Part shown: piece after piece, positions 9,110 through 18,168 of the stretch
Layout of the letters: every line of letters begins with the position of its first letter
How positions within the stretch are numbered: position 1 is the first letter of the stretch
Notes under the pieces: generated by a model
Told to the model about the DNA's origin: nothing
Databases searched by the model: none
The model's input: the letters and a program-made list of their open reading frames with translations, nothing else
Source of the DNA: Paraburkholderia piptadeniae
GTDB lineage: Bacteria; Pseudomonadota; Gammaproteobacteria; Burkholderiales; Burkholderiaceae
Length of the DNA: 50,421 nt
Direction: 5' to 3'
Assembly: GCF_900007165.1 (NCBI RefSeq)
Contig: NZ_CYGY02000051.1
Location: 1 to 50,421, forward strand
Program-made: the position numbers and the translations under genes

Positions 9110-9301
9110 TCAGCGCCCGAGCGCTTGTGCGGTCCTGCCGCCAATGCCGAAGTCGGTCTTCGGTATTTCGATCAGCAGGACGCGGATCGATTCTCGCGGG
9201 GCGTCGATGGCGTTCATCGCGGCCTCGGTCAGCGCTTCGATCAGGCGTGCCTTCTGTTCGTCGGTGCGGCCTTCGAGCAGATGAACGTTCATGATGGGCA
9301 T
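9110..9301 (-). CDS. dmpI: 4-oxalocrotonate tautomerase
   Basis: This 63-residue protein begins MPIMNVHLLEGRTDEQK. After removal of Met, Pro1 is the catalytic base of the tautomerase superfamily; the Arg residues (Arg11 and Arg39 type) appear in LLEGRTDE and in ESIRVLL. It converts the enol form of 4-oxalocrotonate (2-hydroxymuconate) to the keto form for DmpH. It is easily missed because a long frame without meaning overlaps it; the start is fixed by the Pro1 requirement. It lies between dmpH and dmpF. Confidence 0.93.
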   Translation of the reverse strand: MPIMNVHLLEGRTDEQKARLIEALTEAAMNAIDAPRESIRVLLIEIPKTDFGIGGRTAQALGR

Positions 9302-9315
9302 GTTCGTCTCCGTGT

Positions 9316-10104
9316 CTAGATGAAGCGCATCGATACGCTTCCCAGGTGCTGAAAGCGCACCGCCACCGCGTCGCCTGCATGGACAGCGATGGCCTCGGTG
9401 ACGCCACCCGTCAGAATCAGCGTGCCCGCCGGAATCGACTGGCCGCGCGCGCCCAGCATGTTCGCGAGCATTGCGACGCTCGCCGCGGGATGGCCGAGCA
9501 CGGCCGCGCCCGACGCCGTCGCGACGATTTCGCCGTTCTTCTCCATCACGACGCCGAGGTTTTTCAGGTCGATGCCTTGCGCGCTTCGATGCCGCCCGCC
9601 GATCACATAGCGCGCCGCCGACGTGTTGTCGGCGATCACGCTCTTCAGGTCGAAGCGGAAGTTCTCGTAGCGCGAGTCGATCACTTCGACGGCGGGCAAG
9701 ACGAAATCTGTCGCGGCCAGCACGGTGCCGATATGACAACCCGGGCCCGTCAGTTCGCGCGACGTCACGAAGGCGATTTCCGCTTCGACTTTCGGGTGAA
9801 TCAGCGAGGACGTGTCGATCGCGGCACCGTCCATGCACGCACCGTAGTCGGTAAGAAATCCGTAGACGGGGTCGGTTACGCCCATCTGCCGCATCTTCGC
9901 GTGCGATGTCAGTCCCATCTTCAGCCCGGCCACTTTCATGCCGCGCGCCGTTTTGCGCGCACGCAGCGCATCCTGAATCGCGTACGCATCGGCCCAGTCG
10001 AGCTCAGGATGCTCGTCGGTAATCTTGACGATGGCGTTGCGATGCAATTCGGCATCATCGAGCCGCGCTGCAAGGCGTTCAATCGTTGCGTCATTCAGCG
10101 TCAT
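9316..10104 (-). CDS. dmpH: 4-oxalocrotonate decarboxylase
   Basis: DmpH decarboxylates 4-oxalocrotonate to 2-oxopent-4-enoate and forms a complex with the hydratase DmpE. The product is 262 residues, starting MTLNDATIERLAARL. It shows the shared fold of this hydratase/decarboxylase family: KVEAEIAFV with metal-binding acidic residues, EVIDSRYENF, and the C-terminal HAGDAVAVRFQHLGSVSMRF. Its start codon overlaps the dmpE stop by one base (TGATG arrangement), which signals translational coupling. The frame continues upstream to 10272, but that part overlaps dmpE and is not this family. It is homologous to the adjacent dmpE. Confidence 0.93.
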   Translation of the reverse strand: MTLNDATIERLAARLDDAELHRNAIVKITDEHPELDWADAYAIQDALRARKTARGMKVAGLKMGLTSHAKMRQMGVTDPVYGFLTDYGACMDGAAIDTSSLIHPKVEAEIAFVTSRELTGPGCHIGTVLAATDFVLPAVEVIDSRYENFRFDLKSVIADNTSAARYVIGGRHRSAQGIDLKNLGVVMEKNGEIVATASGAAVLGHPAASVAMLANMLGARGQSIPAGTLILTGGVTEAIAVHAGDAVAVRFQHLGSVSMRFI

Positions 10105-10925
10105 CACCGTTCTCCTTCGACAAAGCGCACCGACACGCCGCCGATGCCACCCAGGCTCATCCTCAACACATCGCCCACCTGCACGGAAACCATCGCGGCA
10201 AGCGAGCCCGACAGAATCACCTCGCCCGCCTTGAGCGTCATGCCGAGGCGGCCCAGCGTATTCGCGAGCCACGCAACGGCATTCGCGGGATGACCGAGCG
10301 CCGCCGCGCCCGCACCCGTCGCGGCAATCTCGCCATTCTTTTCGAGCGTCATGCCGACGAGCGCGAGATCGAGTTCACGCGGATCGACCGCGTTGTCTCC
10401 GAGCACGAACACGCCCGACGAAGCGTTGTCAGCGACCGTATCCTGAATGCGGATCTTCCAGTCGCGGATGCGCGAGTCGACGATCTCGAAGCAAGGCAAC
10501 ACGGCTTGCGTCGCGCGCAGCACGTCGGCATTCGTCACGCCAGGGCCAGCGAGGTCGTGCTTCAGCACGAACGCGATTTCGCCCTCTGCTTTCGGCGCGA
10601 TCAGCGAAGAAAGACCGATCGATGCGCCGTCATCGAACACCATCGCCGAAGTCAGATGGCCGAAGTCCGGTTGCCGTACATCGAGCATGTCCATCACCGC
10701 CTGGCTCGTCACGCCGATCTTCTTGCCAATCACGCGCTCGCCGTCCAGCGTCACGCGCCGCTCGATCATGCGAAGCTGGATACCGTATGCGTCGTCGATG
10801 GTGATCGGGGGCTCGCGCGCCGACAGCGGCTCGACGGGTTGCGCTTCACGCAGCGCGCGATAGAACTCGTCGCCGTAACGCTCGATGGCGGCGGGCGTCA
10901 GCGTTGATTTCAGTTGTGTCGTCAT
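10104..10925 (-). CDS. dmpE: 2-oxopent-4-enoate hydratase
   Basis: DmpE hydrates 2-hydroxypenta-2,4-dienoate to 4-hydroxy-2-oxovalerate. The product is 273 residues from MTTQLKSTL. The family signatures are IGKKIGVTSQAVMDML, KAEGEIAFVLKHDL (metal-binding acidic residues), FEIVDSRIRDWKI and the C-terminal VGDVLRMSLGGIGGVSVRF. The frame extends to 11285, but that extension lies wholly inside dmpC on the other frame, so I use the ATG at 10925. The stop overlaps the dmpH start by one base; E and H adjacency fits their physical complex. Confidence 0.93.
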   Translation of the reverse strand: MTTQLKSTLTPAAIERYGDEFYRALREAQPVEPLSAREPPITIDDAYGIQLRMIERRVTLDGERVIGKKIGVTSQAVMDMLDVRQPDFGHLTSAMVFDDGASIGLSSLIAPKAEGEIAFVLKHDLAGPGVTNADVLRATQAVLPCFEIVDSRIRDWKIRIQDTVADNASSGVFVLGDNAVDPRELDLALVGMTLEKNGEIAATGAGAAALGHPANAVAWLANTLGRLGMTLKAGEVILSGSLAAMVSVQVGDVLRMSLGGIGGVSVRFVEGER

Positions 10926-10933
10926 CGCATTCC

Positions 10934-12388
10934 TCACAGCTTTACGCAGACATTGCGCAGTTCGGTGTAGAACTCGAGCGAATGCACGCCGCCTTCCCGA
11001 CCGATGCCCGATTGCTTCGCGCCGCCGAATGCAGTGCGCAAATCGCGCAGGAACCATGCGTTGATCCAGCAGATGCCCACGTCGAGCGCCCGGCCCATCC
11101 GATGCGCGACACCTGCATCGCGCGTCCATACGGTGGCGGCGAGTCCGTATGGTGTGTCGTTCGCTTTGGCGACCACTTCGGCTTCCGTGTCGAATGGCGC
11201 GATATGGCAGCACGGTCCGAAGATTTCTTCGCGTATCACGGGCGACGTTTCCGGCAAGCCTGTCCAGATCGTCGGCTCGACCCACGCGCCCGCTTCCAGA
11301 CCGGCGGGCATGTCCGGCACGCCGCCGCCCGTCACGACGACTGCGCCCTCCGCACGCGCTTTCTCGTAGTACGAGAGCACCTTGCTTCGATGCTCCTGTG
11401 AAATCAGCGGGCCGAACGTCGTGCCTTCATCGAGCGGCCGTCCAGGGCGCAGCGAACGGGCACGCACCGCCAGCGCATCGACGAAGCGCTCATAGATCGG
11501 CCGCTGCACATAGACGCGTTCTGTGCCGAGACACACCTGTCCCGTGTTCTCGAACGCGGAGCGCGCGATGCCCGCGACAGCCGCATCGAAATCGCAGTCC
11601 GCGAACACGATGCCCGCGTTCTTGCCGCCGAGTTCGAACGACACCGGGCGCACGCCGTTGGCGGCCGCTTTCATGATCGCTTCGCCCGTTCGCGTCTCGC
11701 CGGTGAACGTGATCGCATTCACGCCGGGATGCGCGGTGAGGAACGCGCCCGCCGAGTCAGGTCCGAAGCCATGTACGACGTTGTAGACGCCTTTGGGCAC
11801 GCCGACCTTGTTCATCGCTTCACCGAGCAGCGTGGCCGTCGCAGGCGTTTCCTCGGAAGGCTTCACGACCACCGTATTGCCGCACGCAAGCGCAGGCCCG
11901 ACCTTCCACGTCATCAGAAGCAGCGGCAGATTCCATGGACACACCACCGCGATCACGCCACGCGGCGTGCGCACGCCGTAGTTCAGCGCGTGTCCGCCGT
12001 CGGGCGTCTCCATCGAAAAGCTTTCCGTCGGCACGTTTTTGATCATGTCGGCGAATACCTTGAAATTGGCCGCGCCGCGCGGAATGTCCACATGGCTTGC
12101 GAGCGAATGCGGTTTGCCCGTGTCGGCGATCTCCGCAGCGAGGAAATCGTCGAAGCGGCGATTGATTTCGTCGGCTACGCCATACAGCAGATCGACGCGC
12201 TGCTGCACCGTGAAACCGCCCCACGGACCATGCAACGCCGCTTGCGCCGCACGCACGGCGGCATCGACTTCTGCCTGTCCCGCTTCGTGGACGAGGCCGA
12301 TCACGCTGTTGTCGACGGGATTTCGGTCCTCGAACGTGCGGCCTGTCGCGAGCCATTCGCCGTCAATGAAGTTCTTGAATTCAGTCAT
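10934..12388 (-). CDS. dmpC: 2-hydroxymuconic semialdehyde dehydrogenase
   Basis: DmpC carries out the oxidative branch: NAD-dependent oxidation of 2-hydroxymuconic semialdehyde to 4-oxalocrotonate (2-hydroxymuconate). It is a 484-residue aldehyde dehydrogenase. FELGGKNAGIVF carries the general-base glutamate, ENTGQVCLGTERVYV the catalytic cysteine, and CPWNLPLLLMTWKVGPAL is the NAD-binding segment. Length and N-terminus (MTEFKNFIDGEW) match XylG/DmpC. It sits between the ring-cleavage dioxygenase gene and dmpE, with only 8 bp to dmpE. Confidence 0.95.
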   Translation of the reverse strand: MTEFKNFIDGEWLATGRTFEDRNPVDNSVIGLVHEAGQAEVDAAVRAAQAALHGPWGGFTVQQRVDLLYGVADEINRRFDDFLAAEIADTGKPHSLASHVDIPRGAANFKVFADMIKNVPTESFSMETPDGGHALNYGVRTPRGVIAVVCPWNLPLLLMTWKVGPALACGNTVVVKPSEETPATATLLGEAMNKVGVPKGVYNVVHGFGPDSAGAFLTAHPGVNAITFTGETRTGEAIMKAAANGVRPVSFELGGKNAGIVFADCDFDAAVAGIARSAFENTGQVCLGTERVYVQRPIYERFVDALAVRARSLRPGRPLDEGTTFGPLISQEHRSKVLSYYEKARAEGAVVVTGGGVPDMPAGLEAGAWVEPTIWTGLPETSPVIREEIFGPCCHIAPFDTEAEVVAKANDTPYGLAATVWTRDAGVAHRMGRALDVGICWINAWFLRDLRTAFGGAKQSGIGREGGVHSLEFYTELRNVCVKL

Positions 12389-12431
12389 GGATGCACCGCT
12401 GTCAAAAGGTTGTGCGCAAGGAGGCGGCAGA

Positions 12432-13361
12432 TCAGGTCAACACCGTGAGGAACGCATCGTTGAGCTTGCGGTCGTGATAGAAAATCGCGCGCCCCAGCTC
12501 CTTTTCGTGCCACGTGATGACAGGCTTGTCCGGGTAATGGATGTAGCCGCCCGCAAATACCTCGTTGCGATTGCCCGATGGATCGAAGAAATAGATCGTC
12601 GCGCCGCGCGTGATGCCGTGACGCGTCGGCCCGATATCGAGCGCGACGTCGTGCTTCGAAATCAGATCGGCTGCCCTCAGCACGTCGCCCCACGAATCGA
12701 GCACGAACGATGCGTGGTGAAACTTGTTCTTTTCGCCGTGCCGGATGAATGCGATGTCGTGCGCCTTGTTCGAGCATGTGAGGAACGCGGCAATCTGCAA
12801 GCCGTCAGGCGTAACCACCTGTTCCGTGAGCGAGAAGCCGAGCACTTCGCGGAACAGCTTCACGGTATCGTCGAATCCGTCGCCATACAGCAGGCAATGA
12901 TCGAAGCGGCTCGGTGACATGCCGCGCAATCCATCGGGCCACGGGTCGGGATTGACATCGCCGGTTGCCGTGCCGATCTTCTCCTTGTGCGCGAAAAGTT
13001 CGATCGCATGCCCCGTCGATACCGTGAAGCGAAAGCGCATGCCCGTCTGCAAATGCTCACCCGCTTCGATCCATTTGCAATCGCTGACGAGCCCCGAATC
13101 CTTCACCGCGCTTGCGAGCCTGTCGAGCGTCGCCGGGCCGTCGACACGAAAGCCGATGTAATCCATGCCGGGCTCATCGGCTTCGCGCAGCACGACGCTA
13201 TGATGATCGTGCTCGTCCCACGCTTTCAGATAGACGCGGCCATTTGCATCGCGTCCCGTTTCATGCAGGCCGAGCACTTCCGTGTAGTGACGCACGGCTG
13301 GTTCGAGTTCGAGAACCCGCAGCGCGATATGGCCGGGTCTCAGCACGCCTTCTAATGCCAT
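12432..13361 (-). CDS. dmpB: Catechol 2,3-dioxygenase
   Basis: This extradiol ring-cleavage enzyme uses Fe(II) to open catechol to 2-hydroxymuconic semialdehyde. It has 309 residues from MALEGVLRPG. The iron ligands are His155 (in FDHCLLYG), His216 (in KFHHASFVLD) and Glu267 (in NRNEVFAGG), each two positions beyond XylE His153/His214/Glu265. AGGAGAC precedes the ATG, which rules out the longer frame reaching 13430. The preceding ferredoxin gene dmpQ is the usual reactivation partner of this oxygen-sensitive enzyme. Confidence 0.96.
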   Translation of the reverse strand: MALEGVLRPGHIALRVLELEPAVRHYTEVLGLHETGRDANGRVYLKAWDEHDHHSVVLREADEPGMDYIGFRVDGPATLDRLASAVKDSGLVSDCKWIEAGEHLQTGMRFRFTVSTGHAIELFAHKEKIGTATGDVNPDPWPDGLRGMSPSRFDHCLLYGDGFDDTVKLFREVLGFSLTEQVVTPDGLQIAAFLTCSNKAHDIAFIRHGEKNKFHHASFVLDSWGDVLRAADLISKHDVALDIGPTRHGITRGATIYFFDPSGNRNEVFAGGYIHYPDKPVITWHEKELGRAIFYHDRKLNDAFLTVLT

Positions 13362-13389
13362 GATGTGTCTCCTGGGGTTTGTGATCCGT

Positions 13390-13740
13390 CTACTGCGCCT
13401 GGGCTTGGGCTTGCGCTTGCATGTGTGCATTCGCGCGGGCTTTCTCGATACAGCGGGCCATCGTTCCGACTACACGCAGCGACAGATCCGACAACGGCGT
13501 GATACGGCAGGCGAGCACCGTGCCCTGTTCCTCGTCGTCGGCGCTCACGCACGCGCGGCTCATCTTGCAGGCGTGATACCGGCCGCTGAGCACCCGCACT
13601 TTGCACACGCCGCATCCGCCACCTCTACAGCCGACGGGAATGCCGCGCCCGCCCGCTGCCGCCATTGCCTTGAGCACCGTCGCATCCGCGTCGCAGCCGA
13701 ATGCATCGCCCGTGTTTTCGACTTCGATCCGATAGGTCAT
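13390..13740 (-). CDS. dmpQ: Plant-type [2Fe-2S] ferredoxin (C23O reactivation)
   Basis: This is a XylT/DmpQ-type ferredoxin thought to reduce the inactivated Fe(III) of catechol 2,3-dioxygenase. The protein is 116 residues. The cluster ligands are Cys38, Cys43, Cys46 and Cys78 (GCRGGGCGVC, then LACR). GGAG eight bases upstream supports the ATG at 13740 rather than the one at 13758. Unusually, the C-terminus ends in an Ala-Gln run (MQAQAQAQAQ) encoded by a short tandem hexamer-like repeat, extending past the usual ferredoxin end. Confidence 0.9.
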   Translation of the reverse strand: MTYRIEVENTGDAFGCDADATVLKAMAAAGGRGIPVGCRGGGCGVCKVRVLSGRYHACKMSRACVSADDEEQGTVLACRITPLSDLSLRVVGTMARCIEKARANAHMQAQAQAQAQ

Positions 13741-13773
13741 GTCGTCCGCTCCGTTCAATGGGTCGCCACGACG

Positions 13774-14847
13774 TCAGATGCGAAACAGCGGGCTCTTTGC
13801 TGCTTCGCCTGCATCGGCCGCCGACAGGAACTTCTCCGTATAGATGTCCTTTTCGAACAGGCGCCCTTGCATCAGCGTCTTGATGCACGCTTCGATCATC
13901 GGCGGCGGTCCGCACAAATAGGCTTTATGTCCACGAAAATCCGTGACACCGGCTGCATCGGTGAATTGCTGCTTCAGTACTTCATGGACATAGCCGCGCG
14001 GGCCGGACCATTCGCTGTCTTGCGGTTCATCCGATAACGCCGGCAGATAGCGGAAGTTCGGGTGCCGTCGCGCGAGCGCTTCGAAGAAGTCCGCAAAGTA
14101 CAGCTCTTCGCGATTGCGCGCGCCCTGAATCAGCGTGATCGGCAGCGTCGAGCCTTCATGCAGCAGATCGACGATCATCGACTTCGGACTCGATAGGCCT
14201 GATCCGCCCGCGAGAAAAATGGTCGCCACCTGTGCCTGCTTTCGCACGAAGAAGCGGCCGAATGGCGCTGAGAATTCGAGTTGCGCGCCGTGCTGCAACT
14301 CGTCATGCAGCCAGCCCGTCGCCGCGCCGCCAGGCACACGCCGGACATGCAGTTCGATTTCGCCGTCATGCGGCGCATTGGCGATCGAAAACGCGCGTGC
14401 ATCGTCGCAGCCCGGCACCTTCAGGTTCAGGTACTGGCCCGCCTGGAACTGGACAGGGTGCGCTGTTTGCACGGCCATACGGATCACGCGAATGGTCGGC
14501 GTCACGTCGTCGATTGCGGTGACGGTGCCTTTGAAGTCCTGCAAGGGCAGATTCTGCGCATCGGAATCTTCTTCGAGGTCTGCTTCGATCACGAGGTCCG
14601 ACATCGGCGTGGCGCAACAGGCGAGACACTTGCCCTCCTCACGCTCGAAGTCCATCAATGCGAAATCCGACGCACTGCCCTGATCGATTTCGCCATCCAC
14701 GACCTGCACCTTGCACGTCGCGCACAAGCCGTGACAGCACGCATGCGGCAGCCACACGCCCTGACGCAGACACGCATCGAGCAGCGTCTGCCCCGCTGCG
14801 ATGTCGATAGTCTGGCCGAGCGGTTCGATACGAACGGTGTAGTCCAT
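13774..14847 (-). CDS. dmpP: Phenol hydroxylase reductase, P5 subunit
   Basis: DmpP passes electrons from NADH to the oxygenase. Order of domains over 357 residues: N-terminal [2Fe-2S] ferredoxin domain with Cys37, Cys42, Cys45 and Cys77; FAD domain with RAFSIANAP; NAD-binding domain with FLAGGSGLSSPKSM; and the C-terminal CGPPPMIEA motif. This is the standard architecture of the bacterial multicomponent monooxygenase reductase. It is 12 bp downstream of dmpO. Confidence 0.95.
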   Translation of the reverse strand: MDYTVRIEPLGQTIDIAAGQTLLDACLRQGVWLPHACCHGLCATCKVQVVDGEIDQGSASDFALMDFEREEGKCLACCATPMSDLVIEADLEEDSDAQNLPLQDFKGTVTAIDDVTPTIRVIRMAVQTAHPVQFQAGQYLNLKVPGCDDARAFSIANAPHDGEIELHVRRVPGGAATGWLHDELQHGAQLEFSAPFGRFFVRKQAQVATIFLAGGSGLSSPKSMIVDLLHEGSTLPITLIQGARNREELYFADFFEALARRHPNFRYLPALSDEPQDSEWSGPRGYVHEVLKQQFTDAAGVTDFRGHKAYLCGPPPMIEACIKTLMQGRLFEKDIYTEKFLSAADAGEAAKSPLFRI

Positions 14848-14859
14848 CGCTGCCTCCTG

Positions 14860-15219
14860 CTAGCTGTATGAACCGTTGATGCCCGTGAGCCCTGGCGTGC
14901 GCAGACGGATCACATCCTTATGCACGAGACCGTTATCGGCGAGCGACAACGCTGAATCGGGTTGCCACGGTTTCCCCGAACGCAGCCACTGCGCGTCGTC
15001 CCAGTCGATCTTCGCGAAGTCCGGGTGCACGCCGTACAGACCGGGCAGCACATCGGAGACGAGTGCTCCGAACGTTATGTCCGGCGAAACGGGAATGCAA
15101 AACGGCGATGCAAACATCAGGTGGTCTTCCCAGCCGATATAAAGCAGCCGGTTGCCGTTAAACCTCGCTTCGGCATCGGCGGGCTCGAATGCATAGGGTT
15201 TGAGGGCGATCGTCGCCAT
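14860..15219 (-). CDS. dmpO: Phenol hydroxylase P4 subunit
   Basis: This is the 119-residue gamma-type subunit of the (alpha-beta-gamma)2 phenol hydroxylase. The sequence MATIALKPYAFEPADAEARF, GWEDHLMFASPFCIPV and WDDAQWLRSGKPW is characteristic of DmpO/PhO4 proteins, which have no recognised catalytic residues. It lies between the P3 oxygenase and P5 reductase genes, as in the canonical operon. Confidence 0.93.
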   Translation of the reverse strand: MATIALKPYAFEPADAEARFNGNRLLYIGWEDHLMFASPFCIPVSPDITFGALVSDVLPGLYGVHPDFAKIDWDDAQWLRSGKPWQPDSALSLADNGLVHKDVIRLRTPGLTGINGSYS

Positions 15220-15269
15220 GTCATGTCTCCTTCATTGGATATCGTGCTTGATGCCTTGCATTGAGTGCT

Positions 15270-16790
15270 TCAGCTTTCGACCTGTTCTTGCCCCGCGCCC
15301 TTCCATGCATTCCAGTTGCGCTCATCGGGCGAGCCCGCAAAATCGAGGTTTTCATGGCCGTTGCGGATGTGGTAGTACTCGAGCACGTCGTCGAGCGTCG
15401 CGCCGCCGCAATTGCCCTGATAGATCTGATGCACTGGGAGCCACGCCTGCACGTATTTCTCGGGCTCTCCGTCGAAGATGTCTTTGCAGCCGTCCGAGCA
15501 GAAGTGGAACTTCATGCCGTGATATGTCGATTCGCGATACGCGATCTTCGTCGGATCGTCTGGCTCGCTGAAGGTCAATGGAATCTGGCAGGTCTGGCAC
15601 AGCATCGGCAGATTCGTGTTGTAGAAGCGCTTGCCCGCTTGCTGCTGTTCGCGCCAGTACTCGAGACGCGGCCGGTAGAGCCGGTCGAAATGCTCCGGGT
15701 ACTTTGCGGAGAGCCAGTCGAGTTCTTCGTCCGACGGCACCCACGTATGAAAATCCGCCGCCCCTGCGTAGTTGTAGAACGTGCCCCAGGCTTCGTGCGT
15801 GATGCGGTCCTTGGTTTGCGTCGCGATCTCGTGATACTTCGGCATACGCAGGCCGTAGCGTTCGAGATCCTGAAAGAGCGCACCGCCCGCATCCTCGAAA
15901 TAGATCTTCCATGCCTCGGACCACGACATCACGCGCTTGGGCAGCATGTAGTCCATCATCATGCCGACCAGCGTCAGCAGCCGGAAGCCGCGCCAGAACC
16001 ATTTGTCGAGCCAGCGCTGGACGATAGGCACGTTCACGGGGTCCTGTTCGCACAGGAACTTGATCACTTCGAGACCCAGCGTCATATGGCGCGATTCGTC
16101 GGACTGCGCCGAGAAGCCAAATGTGACGGTCGCCATGTCGCCGTTATAGGCCGCGCCCGACATGAACGGCATGAAGAGCAGATTGGTCAGCACATACTCG
16201 AACGAGAACGAGATGGCCGTGATGAACTCGAACGGGCCGGCCGTTGCTGCATCTTCGAAGTACGACTTCGGCACCGACAGATACCAGACCCGGTCGTGCA
16301 TGTGCGGCCACTCGGAAAAGCCGTTGAAGTACTTGTTGTAGAGCGACAGCGTATGCACCTGTGTCTGGCAGTGGCGCAATTCGTCGATCGATTGCATCTG
16401 GCACGCGACGCGCGCGCCGACGCCGCGAAAATGCCGGCCAAGATGCGCATAATTGCGATGCGCCGAATATTCCAGCGGTGTGACGCCCGTCAGGAAAAGC
16501 TTGAGCGTGTTGATATAACGCGCATCGGAAACGTTCATGTGGCCATTGTTCTGTGCGAACGAATCGATGATCGCGTACAGCTTGCGTTCTTTCTCTGCCT
16601 GGTATTTCCAGTACGAGTCCATCGTCATGCGGAACGGGTCTTCCCACTTGTCCCAGTCGTGAATCACGATGCCTTCGTACTTGTCATACGGAAATACTTC
16701 GTCCATTGGCTGATACGTGGTTTGCCAGCCGAGATCGCGCGTCATCAGCGCGTACTTCTCTTTCAGATTGAGTTTCTTGCGTGCGTCCAT
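15270..16790 (-). CDS. dmpN: Phenol hydroxylase P3, large oxygenase subunit
   Basis: This is the catalytic alpha subunit with the carboxylate-bridged di-iron centre that hydroxylates phenol to catechol. It has 506 residues. The metal ligands are visible as Glu107, Glu137 and His140 (DELRH), Glu198, and Glu232 and His235 (DESRH), the two E-x2-H pairs of the family. The C-terminal part carries a cysteine cluster (CQTC with CSDGC), a YHS-type zinc region found in phenol hydroxylases. AGGAGAC before the ATG supports the start. Confidence 0.96.
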   Translation of the reverse strand: MDARKKLNLKEKYALMTRDLGWQTTYQPMDEVFPYDKYEGIVIHDWDKWEDPFRMTMDSYWKYQAEKERKLYAIIDSFAQNNGHMNVSDARYINTLKLFLTGVTPLEYSAHRNYAHLGRHFRGVGARVACQMQSIDELRHCQTQVHTLSLYNKYFNGFSEWPHMHDRVWYLSVPKSYFEDAATAGPFEFITAISFSFEYVLTNLLFMPFMSGAAYNGDMATVTFGFSAQSDESRHMTLGLEVIKFLCEQDPVNVPIVQRWLDKWFWRGFRLLTLVGMMMDYMLPKRVMSWSEAWKIYFEDAGGALFQDLERYGLRMPKYHEIATQTKDRITHEAWGTFYNYAGAADFHTWVPSDEELDWLSAKYPEHFDRLYRPRLEYWREQQQAGKRFYNTNLPMLCQTCQIPLTFSEPDDPTKIAYRESTYHGMKFHFCSDGCKDIFDGEPEKYVQAWLPVHQIYQGNCGGATLDDVLEYYHIRNGHENLDFAGSPDERNWNAWKGAGQEQVES

Positions 16791-16809
16791 CGTATGTCTC
16801 CTGGTGTTC

Positions 16810-17079
16810 TCAGACGTGCCAGTGCAGCGTGAAGGCGTCGTCGGTTTCGTCGATGTTTCCCGACAGCGAGATGAGGTTCAGTTGCAGTTCCTGGATGTTC
16901 CAGTCGCGGCCCATTTCTTCGGATACGTGTTCGCGCGAGATCACGAGCTTGCCTGGCGCGTCGATCTTCACCATCGCCGGGTACTCGGTGACGGCGGCCT
17001 GAGGGTTTTGCGAAGTAATGGCGGCGACGATGGCGCGCGTTTCGTCGGTGTTCTGCAATGCGATGTAGACGTTCTGCAT
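16810..17079 (-). CDS. dmpM: Phenol hydroxylase P2, effector subunit
   Basis: This 89-residue cofactor-less effector belongs to the MmoB/DmpM family. It docks on the oxygenase and is needed for turnover. MQNVYIALQNTDETRAIVAAI at the start and MVKIDAPGKLVISRE, then WNIQELQLNLISLSG, are the family core. It is 15 bp from dmpL and 19 bp from dmpN. Confidence 0.94.
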   Translation of the reverse strand: MQNVYIALQNTDETRAIVAAITSQNPQAAVTEYPAMVKIDAPGKLVISREHVSEEMGRDWNIQELQLNLISLSGNIDETDDAFTLHWHV

Positions 17080-17094
17080 GACGGCTCGAATCGG

Positions 17095-18099
17095 TTATGC
17101 GCTAACCGGCACGGCGCCGAGTTTCGCGAGACGGGTGGTGAATTGCGTGCTGACTTCATCGATTGCCCGCCCGGCGTCGTCATCGAGCAGCGTGGCCGCG
17201 AGAGGGCGCAGCGCTTCGATCGTGCGTGCCTGGTAATGCGCGGTCCAATCCGCAATACTTTGCTGATTGGCGGGCGATTCTGCTGTCGCCGTGCGGATTA
17301 CCGAATCGATCCACTTCACGTGGTCGTTCTGCCATTGCTGCTCGAACTCGGTGAGCATCGCGAGATTCGCGCCGATTTCACGTGCCGCGCGCGCATCGAA
17401 GTGCTGATAGACGAGGGGATAAACAAGGCCGTCCATCACGAGGTTCTGCGCGACGAAAGTTTCGAACCAGTCCGTGACGACGAAAATGTCTTCGACCAGC
17501 TTGCGCATCGGTTGCCACGCTTCGCTTTCGAGCCATGCGACGCGCGCACGTTCTAGCGCTACGCCCGTGTTGCCGTCGAGCGCGAGGCCGATGCGCGAGA
17601 TGTACTGCGCGATGCCCAGGCGGTCCATCGCGCAATACGTGCAGGCTTGCGTGATCGCGGTGCCATAGCCGTAATCGGCGCACAGCATGTTGTTCATGTT
17701 GGCGCCCCACTCGACATGACGCAGCGGCAACAACCCGGCAATCAGCCGCTCTTGCCATTCGAGCGCGAGACCCGTCAGCAGGCCGCGCCGCTCGGCCAGA
17801 TCGAATGCTGTCTCAGCCGCTTCCTGCTGGCGCGCGCGCGCCGTGACATAAGCGCCGTAGTAGTACTGGCGCGGGTCCTTGAGCGCGTACCAGTCGCTCA
17901 TCACGATCTGCGTGCGAGCGGTGTCGTGCAACTGAAACTCGGGCGCCCATGTCGGGCGATAATGGAAGTTCGCGGTCGGCTGGATGTCGTAGGTGGCTTC
18001 CTGGTAGCGCGACGCAGGCTTGTCGCCGAAGCGGCGCGCGACGTGGCCATAGGTTTGACGCAACGGCTGAACCTTGAGCGTCCTGATTTCGATCTGCAT
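17095..18099 (-). CDS. dmpL: Phenol hydroxylase P1, beta oxygenase subunit
   Basis: This is the 334-residue beta subunit of the oxygenase core. It shares the ferritin-like helical fold of the alpha subunit but lacks the full set of iron ligands. Diagnostic stretches are QPLRQTYGHVARRFGDKPASR near the N-terminus, DWYALKDPRQYYYGAYVTAR and WFETFVAQNLVMDGLVYPL. It is followed closely by dmpM and preceded by dmpK, the canonical K-L-M-N order. Confidence 0.95.
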   Translation of the reverse strand: MQIEIRTLKVQPLRQTYGHVARRFGDKPASRYQEATYDIQPTANFHYRPTWAPEFQLHDTARTQIVMSDWYALKDPRQYYYGAYVTARARQQEAAETAFDLAERRGLLTGLALEWQERLIAGLLPLRHVEWGANMNNMLCADYGYGTAITQACTYCAMDRLGIAQYISRIGLALDGNTGVALERARVAWLESEAWQPMRKLVEDIFVVTDWFETFVAQNLVMDGLVYPLVYQHFDARAAREIGANLAMLTEFEQQWQNDHVKWIDSVIRTATAESPANQQSIADWTAHYQARTIEALRPLAATLLDDDAGRAIDEVSTQFTTRLAKLGAVPVSA

Positions 18100-18168
18100 G
18101 AAACTGTCTCCGTGTTGTCAGTGCTATATCGAATGAATCCGCTTGATATGCGGTGTTTGTTTTTGGCT

